The notes under the pieces are model-generated. The model saw nothing but the letters and a program-made list of their open reading frames with translations, did not search any database and was not told the origin of the DNA. From assembly GCF_040675855.1 (NCBI RefSeq), contig NZ_JBEGIK010000001.1, positions 62,001 to 126,000 on the forward strand: DNA of 64,000 bases, written 5' to 3'. This document shows positions 56,912-64,000 of the stretch, piece by piece. The first letter of the stretch is position 1. Every line of letters begins with the position of its first letter. The position numbers and the translations under genes were made by a program. The stretch comes from Microbacterium sp. LWH3-1.2 (GTDB lineage: Bacteria > Actinomycetota > Actinomycetes > Actinomycetales > Microbacteriaceae).

Positions 56912-57946
56912 ATGGCCTGGAGGATGCCGCACGAGAGCGAGCCGCACGAGCGCACGTGGATGGCGTTCCCGAACGAGGGGCCGACGCTCGGCGACGACCC
57001 CGCAGAGCAGGAGCGCTTCTACGCCGCGTGGAGCGCGGTGGCCAACACCGTCGCGAACTTCGAGCCCGTGACGATGCTCGTCGATCCGTCGAAGGCGCAC
57101 CGCGCGCGGCGCATGCTCGACTCGGCCATCGACATCGTCGAGACTCCGGTGGACGAGTTCTGGTTCCGCGACCACGGCCCGACGTTCGTCGTCGACGACG
57201 AGCGGTCCGGCGCACTCGGCGCCGTGGATTGGATCTTCAACGGCTGGGGTGCACCGGCGTGGGCGACGTGGGAGAAGGCGGCTCAGCACGCCCGCTTCAC
57301 CGCCGACCTCGCGGACGCCGAGGTCGTGAGCTCGCTGCTCGTCAACGAGGGCGGCGGCATCCACGTCGACGGCGAGGGCACGGTGCTCGTCACCGAGACC
57401 GTGCAGCTCGATCCGCGCCGCAACCGCTTCGCCGACCGCGCCCGCGTCGAGGCCGAGCTTCACCGCACCATCGGCGCGACGAAGGTCGTGTGGCTCCCCC
57501 GCGGACTCACCCGCGACTACGACGAGTTCGGCACGAACGGGCACGTCGACATCGTGGCGACCATCCCCACGCCCGGTCGCGTCCTCCTGCACGCGCAACA
57601 GAACCCCGAGCACCCCGACTTCGAGGTGTCGCGGGATCTGCGCGCCTTCCTGTCGGCCGAGACGGATGCCGCGGGCCGCACCTTCGAGATCATCGACCTG
57701 CCCGCCCCCGAGACGCTCCGGGATGCGGAGGGCTTCGTCGACTACAGCTACGTCAACCACCTCGTCGTGAACGGCGGGATCATCGCGTGCGGATTCGGCG
57801 AGGACCGCGCCGACGAGCGGGCGCGCGACATCCTCGAAGCCGCGTACCCCGGGCGGAGAGCGGTGACGGTCGACGCGCGCCAGATCTTCGCCGGTGGCGG
57901 CGGCATCCACTGCATCACCCAGCAGCAGCCGGCGGTGGCCCGATGA
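56912..57946 (+). CDS. Agmatine deiminase-family protein
   Basis: 344-aa guanidino-group-modifying enzyme (porphyromonas-type peptidyl-arginine deiminase family). Motifs: MPHESEPHERTWMAFPNEG (~5-23), EFWFRDHGPTFVV (Asp, ~85), NEGGGIHVDGEGTVLVTE (~146), NGHVDIVATI (His, ~210) and the catalytic Cys in GGGGIHCITQQQP near the C-terminus. It hydrolyses agmatine or a related amine. Followed 31 nt later by the amidase. ATG 56912 has GAAGGGGCGACG upstream. Confidence 0.9.
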   Translation: MAWRMPHESEPHERTWMAFPNEGPTLGDDPAEQERFYAAWSAVANTVANFEPVTMLVDPSKAHRARRMLDSAIDIVETPVDEFWFRDHGPTFVVDDERSGALGAVDWIFNGWGAPAWATWEKAAQHARFTADLADAEVVSSLLVNEGGGIHVDGEGTVLVTETVQLDPRRNRFADRARVEAELHRTIGATKVVWLPRGLTRDYDEFGTNGHVDIVATIPTPGRVLLHAQQNPEHPDFEVSRDLRAFLSAETDAAGRTFEIIDLPAPETLRDAEGFVDYSYVNHLVVNGGIIACGFGEDRADERARDILEAAYPGRRAVTVDARQIFAGGGGIHCITQQQPAVAR

Positions 57947-57977
57947 CCCGCGGGCGTGTCCGACGGGAGGAGGCCTG

Positions 57978-59699
57978 ATGTACCCCGTGGTCGAGAAGAC
58001 GATCGCCGAGCTCCGCGACGCACTCGACGCCGGGGAAGTGACCAGCGTCGAACTCGTCGACGCGTACCTGGCCCGGATCGACGCGTACGACGCACCCGGC
58101 ACGGCGACCGCCCTCAACGCGGTGATCGTGCGCAATCCCGACGCGCGGGCCGAGGCGGCAGCATCCGATCTCCGTCGCGCCGAAGGCCGCACGCTCGGGC
58201 CGCTCGACGGCATCCCGTACACGGCGAAGGACTCGTTCATGGCGAAGGGCCTCACCGTCGCGGCGGGCTCGCCCGCGTTCGCCGACCTCGTCGCGCAGCG
58301 CGACGCGTTCTCGATCGAGCGCCTGCGGCAGGCCGGAGCGGTGCTCATCGGGCTCACCAACATGCCCCCGATGGCCAACGGCGGCATGCAGCGCGGCGTC
58401 TACGGCCGCGCCGAGAGCCCGTACAACGCCGAGTACCTGACCTCGGCGTTCGGGTCGGGCTCGTCCAACGGCTCGGGCACGGCGACCGCGGCGTCGTTCG
58501 CGGCGTTCGGGCTCGGCGAGGAGACCTGGTCGAGCGGCCGCGCGCCGGCATCGAACAACGCGCTGTGCGCCTACACGCCGTCGCGCGGGGTGATCTCGGT
58601 GCGCGGCAACTGGCCGCTCGTGCCCACGATGGACGTCGTCGTGCCCCACACCCGCACCATGGCGGACCTGCTCGAGATCCTCGATGTGCTGGTCGCCGAC
58701 GATCCTGAGACTCGCGGCGACTTCTGGCGCGCGCAGCCCTGGATCGAGATCCCGGATGCCTCGGCCCTGCGCCCGGCGTCGTACCCGGCGCTCGCGTCGG
58801 CCGATGCGGACGCGGCCGCCGCGACCCTGGCCGGGCGCCGATTCGGCGTGCCGCGGATGTACATCAACGCCGACCCCGAGGCCGGGACCAACCCTGACGG
58901 CGGCATCGGCGGGCCGACCGGCACCGGGATCGAGACGCGGCCCTCGGTGCTCGCGCTGTGGGAGAAGGCCCGCATGGACCTCGAGGCCGCGGGCGCAGAG
59001 GTCGTGGAGGTCGACTTCCCGGCCGTGACGAACTACGAGGGCGACCGGCTGGGCGCCCCGACGATCATGACGCGCGGGCTGGTGACCGAGGCGTTCCTCC
59101 AGCGCGAGATCGTCGACCTGTCGGCGTGGGCGTGGGACGACTTCCTGCGGGCGAACGGCGACCCGACGCTCGACCGCCTCGAGGACGTCGACGGCGCGGC
59201 GATCTTCCCACACCCCGACGGCGCCTTGCCCGACCGCTACACCGGCTTCGACGACGACATCGCGACCTATCCGGCGCAGGTGCGCGAGCACCCGTACGCC
59301 TCGTTCGCCGACATCCCCGAGATCGAGGACGGCGCACGGGGCCTCGAAGAGACGCGGCGCATCGATCTCGAGGACTGGATGTCGATCCTCGGCCTCCACG
59401 CCGTCATCTTCCCCGCGGTCGCCGACATCGGGCCGGCCGACATGGACGTGAACGAGGCATCCGCCGATCTCGGCTGGCGCAACGGTGTCTGGGTCGCCAA
59501 CGGCAACCTCGCGATCCGCCACCTCGGCATCCCGACCGTGACCATCCCGATGGGGACGATGGACGACATCGGGATGCCGGTGGGCCTCACGATCGCCGGG
59601 CGCGCGTACAGCGACCCCGATCTGCTCGCCTGGGCGGCGGCGTTCGAGGCGCTGCGGCCGCGCCGCACCGCTCCCCCGCGCACCCCCGAGCTCGACTAG
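57978..59699 (+). CDS. Amidase-signature family hydrolase
   Basis: 573-aa amidase. Catalytic Lys in GIPYTAKDSFMAKG (~79-92), the Gly/Ser-rich segment FGSGSSNGSGTATAA (~156) and the nucleophile region EETWSSGRAPASNNAL (~178), where the common GTDTGGSIR is replaced. Long insertion ~270-420. ATG 57978 follows GGGAGGAGGCCTG. Context suggests it acts on an amide or carbamoyl product downstream of the agmatine deiminase reaction; not proven. Confidence 0.87.
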   Translation: MYPVVEKTIAELRDALDAGEVTSVELVDAYLARIDAYDAPGTATALNAVIVRNPDARAEAAASDLRRAEGRTLGPLDGIPYTAKDSFMAKGLTVAAGSPAFADLVAQRDAFSIERLRQAGAVLIGLTNMPPMANGGMQRGVYGRAESPYNAEYLTSAFGSGSSNGSGTATAASFAAFGLGEETWSSGRAPASNNALCAYTPSRGVISVRGNWPLVPTMDVVVPHTRTMADLLEILDVLVADDPETRGDFWRAQPWIEIPDASALRPASYPALASADADAAAATLAGRRFGVPRMYINADPEAGTNPDGGIGGPTGTGIETRPSVLALWEKARMDLEAAGAEVVEVDFPAVTNYEGDRLGAPTIMTRGLVTEAFLQREIVDLSAWAWDDFLRANGDPTLDRLEDVDGAAIFPHPDGALPDRYTGFDDDIATYPAQVREHPYASFADIPEIEDGARGLEETRRIDLEDWMSILGLHAVIFPAVADIGPADMDVNEASADLGWRNGVWVANGNLAIRHLGIPTVTIPMGTMDDIGMPVGLTIAGRAYSDPDLLAWAAAFEALRPRRTAPPRTPELD

Positions 59700-59705
59700 G
59701 AACCC

Positions 59706-60773
59706 GTGGACCTCCGCACCTTCACTTCGACGACCACCGATCCCGCCCAGCGCGGCACCGAGCTGGGCGCCGCTTTCGGCCCCCAGTACCGCCGCACCGC
59801 GGAGCTCTACCTTGCGCATTTCGCCGAGCTCGGCGTCCCGGCCACGCAGGTGCGCGCCGTCGCCGAGCGCAGTCGCGAGGCACTCGCCGCGTGGGCGCCC
59901 GGCCTCGCCGCCGAGTCGGACGCCATCGCCGACGCTGCGGACGTCGAGCGCTGGCGGCTCGCCGCGGTCGCCGCGCGAACCGAGATCCTCGCGTCCGCGC
60001 CGCCACGGCCGGGCGAGTGCTCCACCGCCGTGCACGTCGGGACGGGTGTGGCGGCCGAGTCGCTCCAGACGTGGGACTGGCACGGGTTCCTCGTCCCCGA
60101 GGCGCTGCTGCTCGAGCTCACGTCGGCGAGCGGGCTGCGCGTGAAGACGTTCACCGAATTCGGCGCGCCGGGCAAGATCGGCGTGAACAGCGCCGGGGTC
60201 GGGCTGCATTTCAACATCCTGTCCCACGAGTCCGATTCGGACGCGGGCGGCGTCCCGGTGCACGCGGTCGCCCGCCGGGTGCTCGACGAAGCCCGCTCCC
60301 TCGCCGACGCCCGATCGATCGCGACGAGCGCAGCCGTCAGCGCGTCGACGGTGCTCACGGTGTTCGAGACCACCCCCACGGGCTCCCGAGCCGCGGCGCT
60401 CGAACTCGCACCGTCGGGACTCGGCGTCGTCGAGCCTGGCGCCGACGGCTGGCTCTTCCACACGAACCACTTCCTGGATCCGGCGCTGTCGGCGGGCGAC
60501 ACGATGCAAGACTCCACGACGGTCGCCCGCCTGGCGCATCTCGACCAGGTGCGTGGTGAACTCGCAGGCCTCGCGTCCACCGATCGCGCCCTGGCGGCGT
60601 GCGGCGGGCGGGGTTCGGCCGCCGAGATCTGCATGATCCCCGACCTGACCCTGCCGCCGCTCGATCAGTGGACGACCCTCCTCACGGTCGCCGTCGACAC
60701 CGAGGGCTTCGCGCTCGAGGTGTTCCCCGGCCGCCCCGACGAGGTTGCTGCCATGGGTGTCGTCCGCTTCTGA
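59706..60773 (+). CDS. C45-family autoproteolytic acyltransferase/hydrolase
   Basis: 355-aa Ntn-hydrolase related to isopenicillin-N acyltransferase. The self-cleavage site is in PPRPGECSTAVHVGTGV (Cys ~102, becoming the N-terminal nucleophile). LQTWDWHGFLVPEALLLEL (~118), KIGVNSAGVGLHFNIL (~158) and WLFHTNHFLDPALSAGDTMQ (~250) are typical of the family. GTG 59706 lies 6 nt after the amidase stop, so it is in the operon. It may hydrolyse N-acyl amines or amino acids. Confidence 0.85.
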   Translation: MDLRTFTSTTTDPAQRGTELGAAFGPQYRRTAELYLAHFAELGVPATQVRAVAERSREALAAWAPGLAAESDAIADAADVERWRLAAVAARTEILASAPPRPGECSTAVHVGTGVAAESLQTWDWHGFLVPEALLLELTSASGLRVKTFTEFGAPGKIGVNSAGVGLHFNILSHESDSDAGGVPVHAVARRVLDEARSLADARSIATSAAVSASTVLTVFETTPTGSRAAALELAPSGLGVVEPGADGWLFHTNHFLDPALSAGDTMQDSTTVARLAHLDQVRGELAGLASTDRALAACGGRGSAAEICMIPDLTLPPLDQWTTLLTVAVDTEGFALEVFPGRPDEVAAMGVVRF

Positions 60774-60820
60774 ACCACACACACCGGAGTCGCTGCGGCG
60801 ACCCCGTCCGGGATCGCGGG

Positions 60821-62296
60821 TCAGCGCAGCCCCGAGCGCACATCCGCTCCGGCCTCACCGATCGCCGTGGACGCCGACGCCGCCGGGGTGGCGGCATCCG
60901 TTCCCTCGTCGTCGGCGTGGAGCGACGGCGGCGCCCCGGCGTACGCGTCGGAGAGCTCACGGTAGGGCTTCGACACGAAGGCGAGCAGCACCACGAGCAG
61001 GAGCACCAGGCTCGCGCCGACGAACGCGAGCGCGATGCCGCGCGCCTCGCCGTCGCCGAGCAGCCAGCCCCACGCCTGCTGCCCCTCGGGCGAGTTCATG
61101 TACGGGATGAGCCAGAACTGGGCGATGGGTCCGATGAGGAACGCCGAGACCGGGGCCGCCGCGGACTCCACGCTGGCCGCGAAGCCGAAGACCCGCCCCT
61201 GCTTCTCGAACGGCACGACGCGCTGCACGATCGTCTGCTCCGAGGCCTCCGCGATCGGCATGAGCGCCATGAAGACGAGGATGCCGAGCCCGTACAGCCA
61301 CCACCACTCGCGGATCGCGAATGCCATGCCGAGGAAGGCGATGCCGATGTTGACGAGGAGCATCGTGCGCACCGGGTTCTCGCCCAACCCGAACTTGGCG
61401 ACGAGCGCGCCGCCGATGATGAACCCGAAGCTCGTGACGCCGAGGACGATGCCCCACATCTCCACCGAGAAGAGCGTCAGCCCGTAGGGATCCATCAGGG
61501 CCATGAAGACGCCGCCCACGAGGTTGTTGAACGTCGAGAAGAGGATGAGGGCGAGCAGGCCCGGCACAGCCATGACCGCCGGGATCACGCCCTTGAAGCT
61601 GAAGCCCTTCGGCGCGTCCCCCTCGACCTGCGCGACGCCGCGCTCGGGGATCGGGACGAACATCAGGTGGATGAGCGCCACGCCGGTGGCGGCGATCGCG
61701 ATGGCCACCGTCCAGCCCATGCCGAGGAGCCCGATCGACAGGCCCGAGAACACGCTCGTCACCATGAAGGCGATTCCCTGCACCGCGCCGACGAGGCCGT
61801 TGGCCTTGTCGCGGCGATCGCCGGGCACGAGGAGCGTGACCGTCGTCGACAGAGCGATGTTGCGGAGGTTCTCGACGACCCCGCCGATGAGGATCACGCC
61901 GGCGAACGCCCAGAACCACGGTCCGGTCCAGTCGAGCAGTGCGCTCTCGGGGAACGCCACGAACATGGCCCCGGCGCCGACGTACGCCGACGCGGTCACG
62001 ATGCTCGAGAGGAGCATGACCGACTTCTTCTTCATGTGGTCGACGATCACACCGAACACGACGCCGAAGACCGCGACGAGAAGCATGTACAACCCGCCGA
62101 TGATCGCCGTCGCGAGCACCGACTTCGTCTCGAGGTAGACCCAGAACGTCAGCGCGAACCACAGGTAGCTCGATGTCACGTTGGCGAGCGCGGTGTTGAC
62201 GAGCACCTGGTAGAACGCACGCAGGGTGCGCGCGTCGGGGCGGTGCTGGACGGGATCTTCGGATGCTGCGGGCCCGGCGGGGCTCGGCTGGCTCAT
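60821..62296 (-). CDS. MFS transporter
   Basis: 491-aa, 12-TM major facilitator of the MFS_3/enterobactin-exporter-like group. Segments: SSYLWFALTFWVYLETKSVL (~42), AIIGGLYMLLVAVFGVVFGV (~64), VIVDHMKKKSVMLLSS (motif A, ~83), IALSTTVTLLVPGDRRDKAN (~145), VQRVVPFEKQGRVFGFAASV (~365). ATG 62296; divergent from a TetR gene with a 25-bp palindrome between them, so likely an inducible exporter. It is convergent with the C45 gene. Confidence 0.9.
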   Translation of the reverse strand: MSQPSPAGPAASEDPVQHRPDARTLRAFYQVLVNTALANVTSSYLWFALTFWVYLETKSVLATAIIGGLYMLLVAVFGVVFGVIVDHMKKKSVMLLSSIVTASAYVGAGAMFVAFPESALLDWTGPWFWAFAGVILIGGVVENLRNIALSTTVTLLVPGDRRDKANGLVGAVQGIAFMVTSVFSGLSIGLLGMGWTVAIAIAATGVALIHLMFVPIPERGVAQVEGDAPKGFSFKGVIPAVMAVPGLLALILFSTFNNLVGGVFMALMDPYGLTLFSVEMWGIVLGVTSFGFIIGGALVAKFGLGENPVRTMLLVNIGIAFLGMAFAIREWWWLYGLGILVFMALMPIAEASEQTIVQRVVPFEKQGRVFGFAASVESAAAPVSAFLIGPIAQFWLIPYMNSPEGQQAWGWLLGDGEARGIALAFVGASLVLLLVVLLAFVSKPYRELSDAYAGAPPSLHADDEGTDAATPAASASTAIGEAGADVRSGLR

Positions 62297-62349
62297 GACG
62301 ATTCCTTCCGCGTGTTCACTGAACGAGCGGTGAGGGCGAGGGCCTAAGG

Positions 62350-62374
62350 TGAATGTGGACACTGTTCACATTCA
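62350..62374. promoter_or_regulatory. TetR-type operator between the MFS and TetR genes
   Basis: TGAATGTG (62350-62357) and CACATTCA (62367-62374) form a perfect 8-bp inverted repeat with 9-nt centre; further TGTTCAC motifs lie on both sides (about 62312 and 62376). Confidence 0.7.
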
Positions 62375-62410
62375 GTGTTCACAACGTACACACCCGGCCG
62401 GGAGGACGCA

Positions 62411-63058
62411 ATGACTTCGCCCCTGCGTGCCTATCATCACGGCCACCTCCGACACGCACTGATCAGCGAGGGACTGCAGCTCGCCCGCACCGGCGGCCCG
62501 GCCGCGGTGACCCTGCGCGAGGCGACCCGCGCCGCCGGCGTCTCACCCAATGCGGCGTACCGGCACTTCGCCGATCGCGACGCCCTGGTGCGGGCGGTGG
62601 CCCGCGAAGCACAGCTCGAACTGGCCGCCGCGATCACGGCGCGCGTCGAGGCCACGCCGTCGGACCTCTCCCCCGCCGACACCGCGATCGAGCGGCTGCG
62701 CCGCGTGGGACTGGCCTACATCGACTTCGCGCGCACCGAGCGCGGGTGGTTCGAGACCGCGTTCTTCACGCAGGACACCCACGCGAACGACGGCATCGTG
62801 ACCCTGGACGACGAGATCGTCGCCCCCTTCCGGCTTCTGATGGACACGCTCGACGCGATGGTCGACGCCGGTGCCCTCTCCCCCGGACGCCGCCCGTTCG
62901 CCGAGTGGGCCTGCTGGTCGGCCGTCCACGGCTTCGCCGACATCGCCGTGCACGGCCCGGTGCGATGGCAGCCGGCATCCGTCATCGACGCCCTCGCAGC
63001 AACCGTCGTGGAGTCGGCTATCGCAGGCGTCCGCGGCACGTCCACCGCGCCCTCGTAG
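62411..63058 (+). CDS. TetR/AcrR-family regulator
   Basis: 215-aa repressor. HTH at ~30-52: VTLREATRAAGVSPNAAYRH. The start YHHGHLRHALISEGLQLART is typical of the TetR_C_13/WHG group, and the C-terminal WHG-like segment includes ARTERGWFETAFFTQDTHAN (~110) and WSAVHGFADIAVHGP (~178). ATG 62411 follows GGGAGGACGCA. Likely controls the divergent MFS gene. Confidence 0.9.
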   Translation: MTSPLRAYHHGHLRHALISEGLQLARTGGPAAVTLREATRAAGVSPNAAYRHFADRDALVRAVAREAQLELAAAITARVEATPSDLSPADTAIERLRRVGLAYIDFARTERGWFETAFFTQDTHANDGIVTLDDEIVAPFRLLMDTLDAMVDAGALSPGRRPFAEWACWSAVHGFADIAVHGPVRWQPASVIDALAATVVESAIAGVRGTSTAPS

Positions 63059-63067
63059 ACTTCGCAC

Positions 63068-63910
63068 ATGTCCGACCAGGCGACCGCCGTCTCCGTCCCT
63101 CGCCTGTCGCTGGTGCGGCGCGGACTGTCGTGGGTCGCCGACTACGTCTACGCGGCCCGCCGGCAGCTCGCCCTGTTGGCGCTGCCATGGACGATCGGGA
63201 GCCGCCGGCCCGTCCCGCGGGCGTGGCGCCGGGGCGACCCCACGCTGCCGGAGGTGTACCTCATCCCCGGCGTGTACGAGCACTGGACTTTTCTGCGTCC
63301 CCTCGGCGACGCCCTCGCCGCCGCGGGCCACCGCGTCGCGGTCGTGCACGGCCTGGGCGTGAACCGCCGCGCGATCCCCTCGACCGCCGATCGCCTCGGT
63401 GACCTCCTCGCCCGCACGCCGGCCCCCGACGCCGGGCGCGTGCTGGTGGCGCACAGCAAGGGCGGGCTCATCGGCAAGCACCTCCTCGTCTCGTCGGGCG
63501 CGGCCGCGCGCGCCGCCGCGGAGGCTGCCGCGGGCGGCGACCCGGCCGAGGCCGCCGCAGCGGCGACCGACCACGGGCGCCCGCTCGGCCTCGTCGGCCT
63601 CGTCGCCGTCGCCACCCCGTTCGGAGGCTCCCGGCTTGCGCGAATGTTCGTCGTGCCGAGCATCCGCGCGTTCCGCCCCAAGGACGAGACCATCCTCACC
63701 CTCGGGCGCGAGACGTCGGTCAACGGCCGCATCGTGTCGGTGTTCGGGCCGTGGGATCCCCACATCCCCGAAGGGAGCGCGCTCGACGGCGCGACGAACA
63801 TCGCGGTGCCGACATCCGGCCATTTCCGCGTCCTGGGCGCCCGATCGACCCAGCGCGCCGTGCTCGACGGCATCGCCGTGCTCACCGCGCGAGGTCACAC
63901 GGCGGACTAA
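63068..63910 (+). CDS. Alpha/beta hydrolase, lipase-like
   Basis: 280-aa alpha/beta hydrolase. VYLIPGVYEHWTFLRPLGDA (~63-82) holds the oxyanion region, and the nucleophile elbow is VLVAHSKGGLIGKHLL (Ser ~127, with HSKGG in place of HSMGG). Asp is probably in FGPWDPHIPEG (~232) and His in VPTSGHFRVLG (~253). An Ala-rich insertion lies at ~143-165. ATG 63068 has TAGACT (63056-63061) 6 nt upstream, a leaderless start. Confidence 0.82.
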   Translation: MSDQATAVSVPRLSLVRRGLSWVADYVYAARRQLALLALPWTIGSRRPVPRAWRRGDPTLPEVYLIPGVYEHWTFLRPLGDALAAAGHRVAVVHGLGVNRRAIPSTADRLGDLLARTPAPDAGRVLVAHSKGGLIGKHLLVSSGAAARAAAEAAAGGDPAEAAAAATDHGRPLGLVGLVAVATPFGGSRLARMFVVPSIRAFRPKDETILTLGRETSVNGRIVSVFGPWDPHIPEGSALDGATNIAVPTSGHFRVLGARSTQRAVLDGIAVLTARGHTAD

Positions 63911-63972
63911 GCCGCGGCTGGTCACGGCCTGACGAGCCGGTCGAGCGGCATCCGCTGCCGAGTGGGTCGACG

Positions 63973-64000
63973 TCAGTGGCGGCGGAGCATCTCGATCTCC
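63973..64000 (-). CDS. C-terminal tip of a gene running off the right edge
   Basis: The minus strand reads EIEMLRRH-stop. Eight codons are too few to identify the product; only the convergent layout and the spacing from 63910 argue for a real gene end. Confidence 0.35.

Overview
The window is about 70% GC DNA from an actinobacterium, most likely a Microbacteriaceae member close to Microbacterium. The support is the protein families present, the frequent leaderless starts (a TANNNT -10 element 6-7 nt before ATG or GTG), and an octamer, GCATCCGT/ACGGATGC, scattered through most of the sequence and used to build several terminator stems. Both ends cut genes: proC at the left edge and an unidentified gene at the right edge.

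0-10.8 kb is ordinary chromosome: proC, an ArsR regulator with an SRPBCC partner, an alpha/beta hydrolase, a cation diffusion facilitator, an F420-type (LLM) oxidoreductase, and a DGPF (YCII) protein translationally overlapped with an ECF42-type sigma factor. A complete IS481-family element (6838-7945, 13-bp inverted repeats, 6-bp target duplication CCTAGA) sits exactly on the stop codon of a lipoprotein gene. That lipoprotein is fused in frame to a DUF2306 membrane protein. tadA and upp follow.

11.1-27.4 kb is the most distinctive part: a self-contained polysaccharide-utilisation block. It has two secreted lyases of the alginate-lyase/PL38-like superfamily (one 1441-aa multimodular, one 677-aa), a LacI repressor, a YesL/DUF624 membrane protein, a sugar ABC transporter (binding protein and two permeases), a 2-hydroxyacid dehydrogenase, a ROK protein lacking the zinc motif, and a GH36 alpha-galactosidase. 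At least five similar palindromes (GGAAA-CG-TTTCC type) lie on the promoters of both lyases, the transporter and lacI, so the block looks like one local regulon. It lacks the octamer that marks the rest of the window, which suggests acquisition. The likely scheme is outside cleavage of a uronate-containing, alpha-galactosylated polymer, import of oligosaccharides, then removal of galactose and processing of the sugar acid inside.

27.8-47.4 kb is housekeeping: a DUF3467 protein, a TM0106-type RecB-like nuclease/helicase, a 39-bp tandem repeat array with a palindromic core, NAD synthase, a CrtI-like oxidoreductase, a lipase-maturation-factor protein overlapping an MFS gene tail to tail, a nucleosidase, sbcD-sbcC, a NUDIX hydrolase and small proteins.

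47.4-64 kb contains small acidic proteins, a leaderless Cys-rich short ORF upstream of a winged-helix regulator, an AlkA-like glycosylase, rtcB, a stretch of gene debris (53.1-54.3 kb), an aldo/keto reductase, and a divergent TetR / agmatine deiminase-amidase-C45 acyltransferase cluster. An MFS exporter divergent from a second TetR regulator and an alpha/beta hydrolase close the window. No rRNA, tRNA or CRISPR was found.
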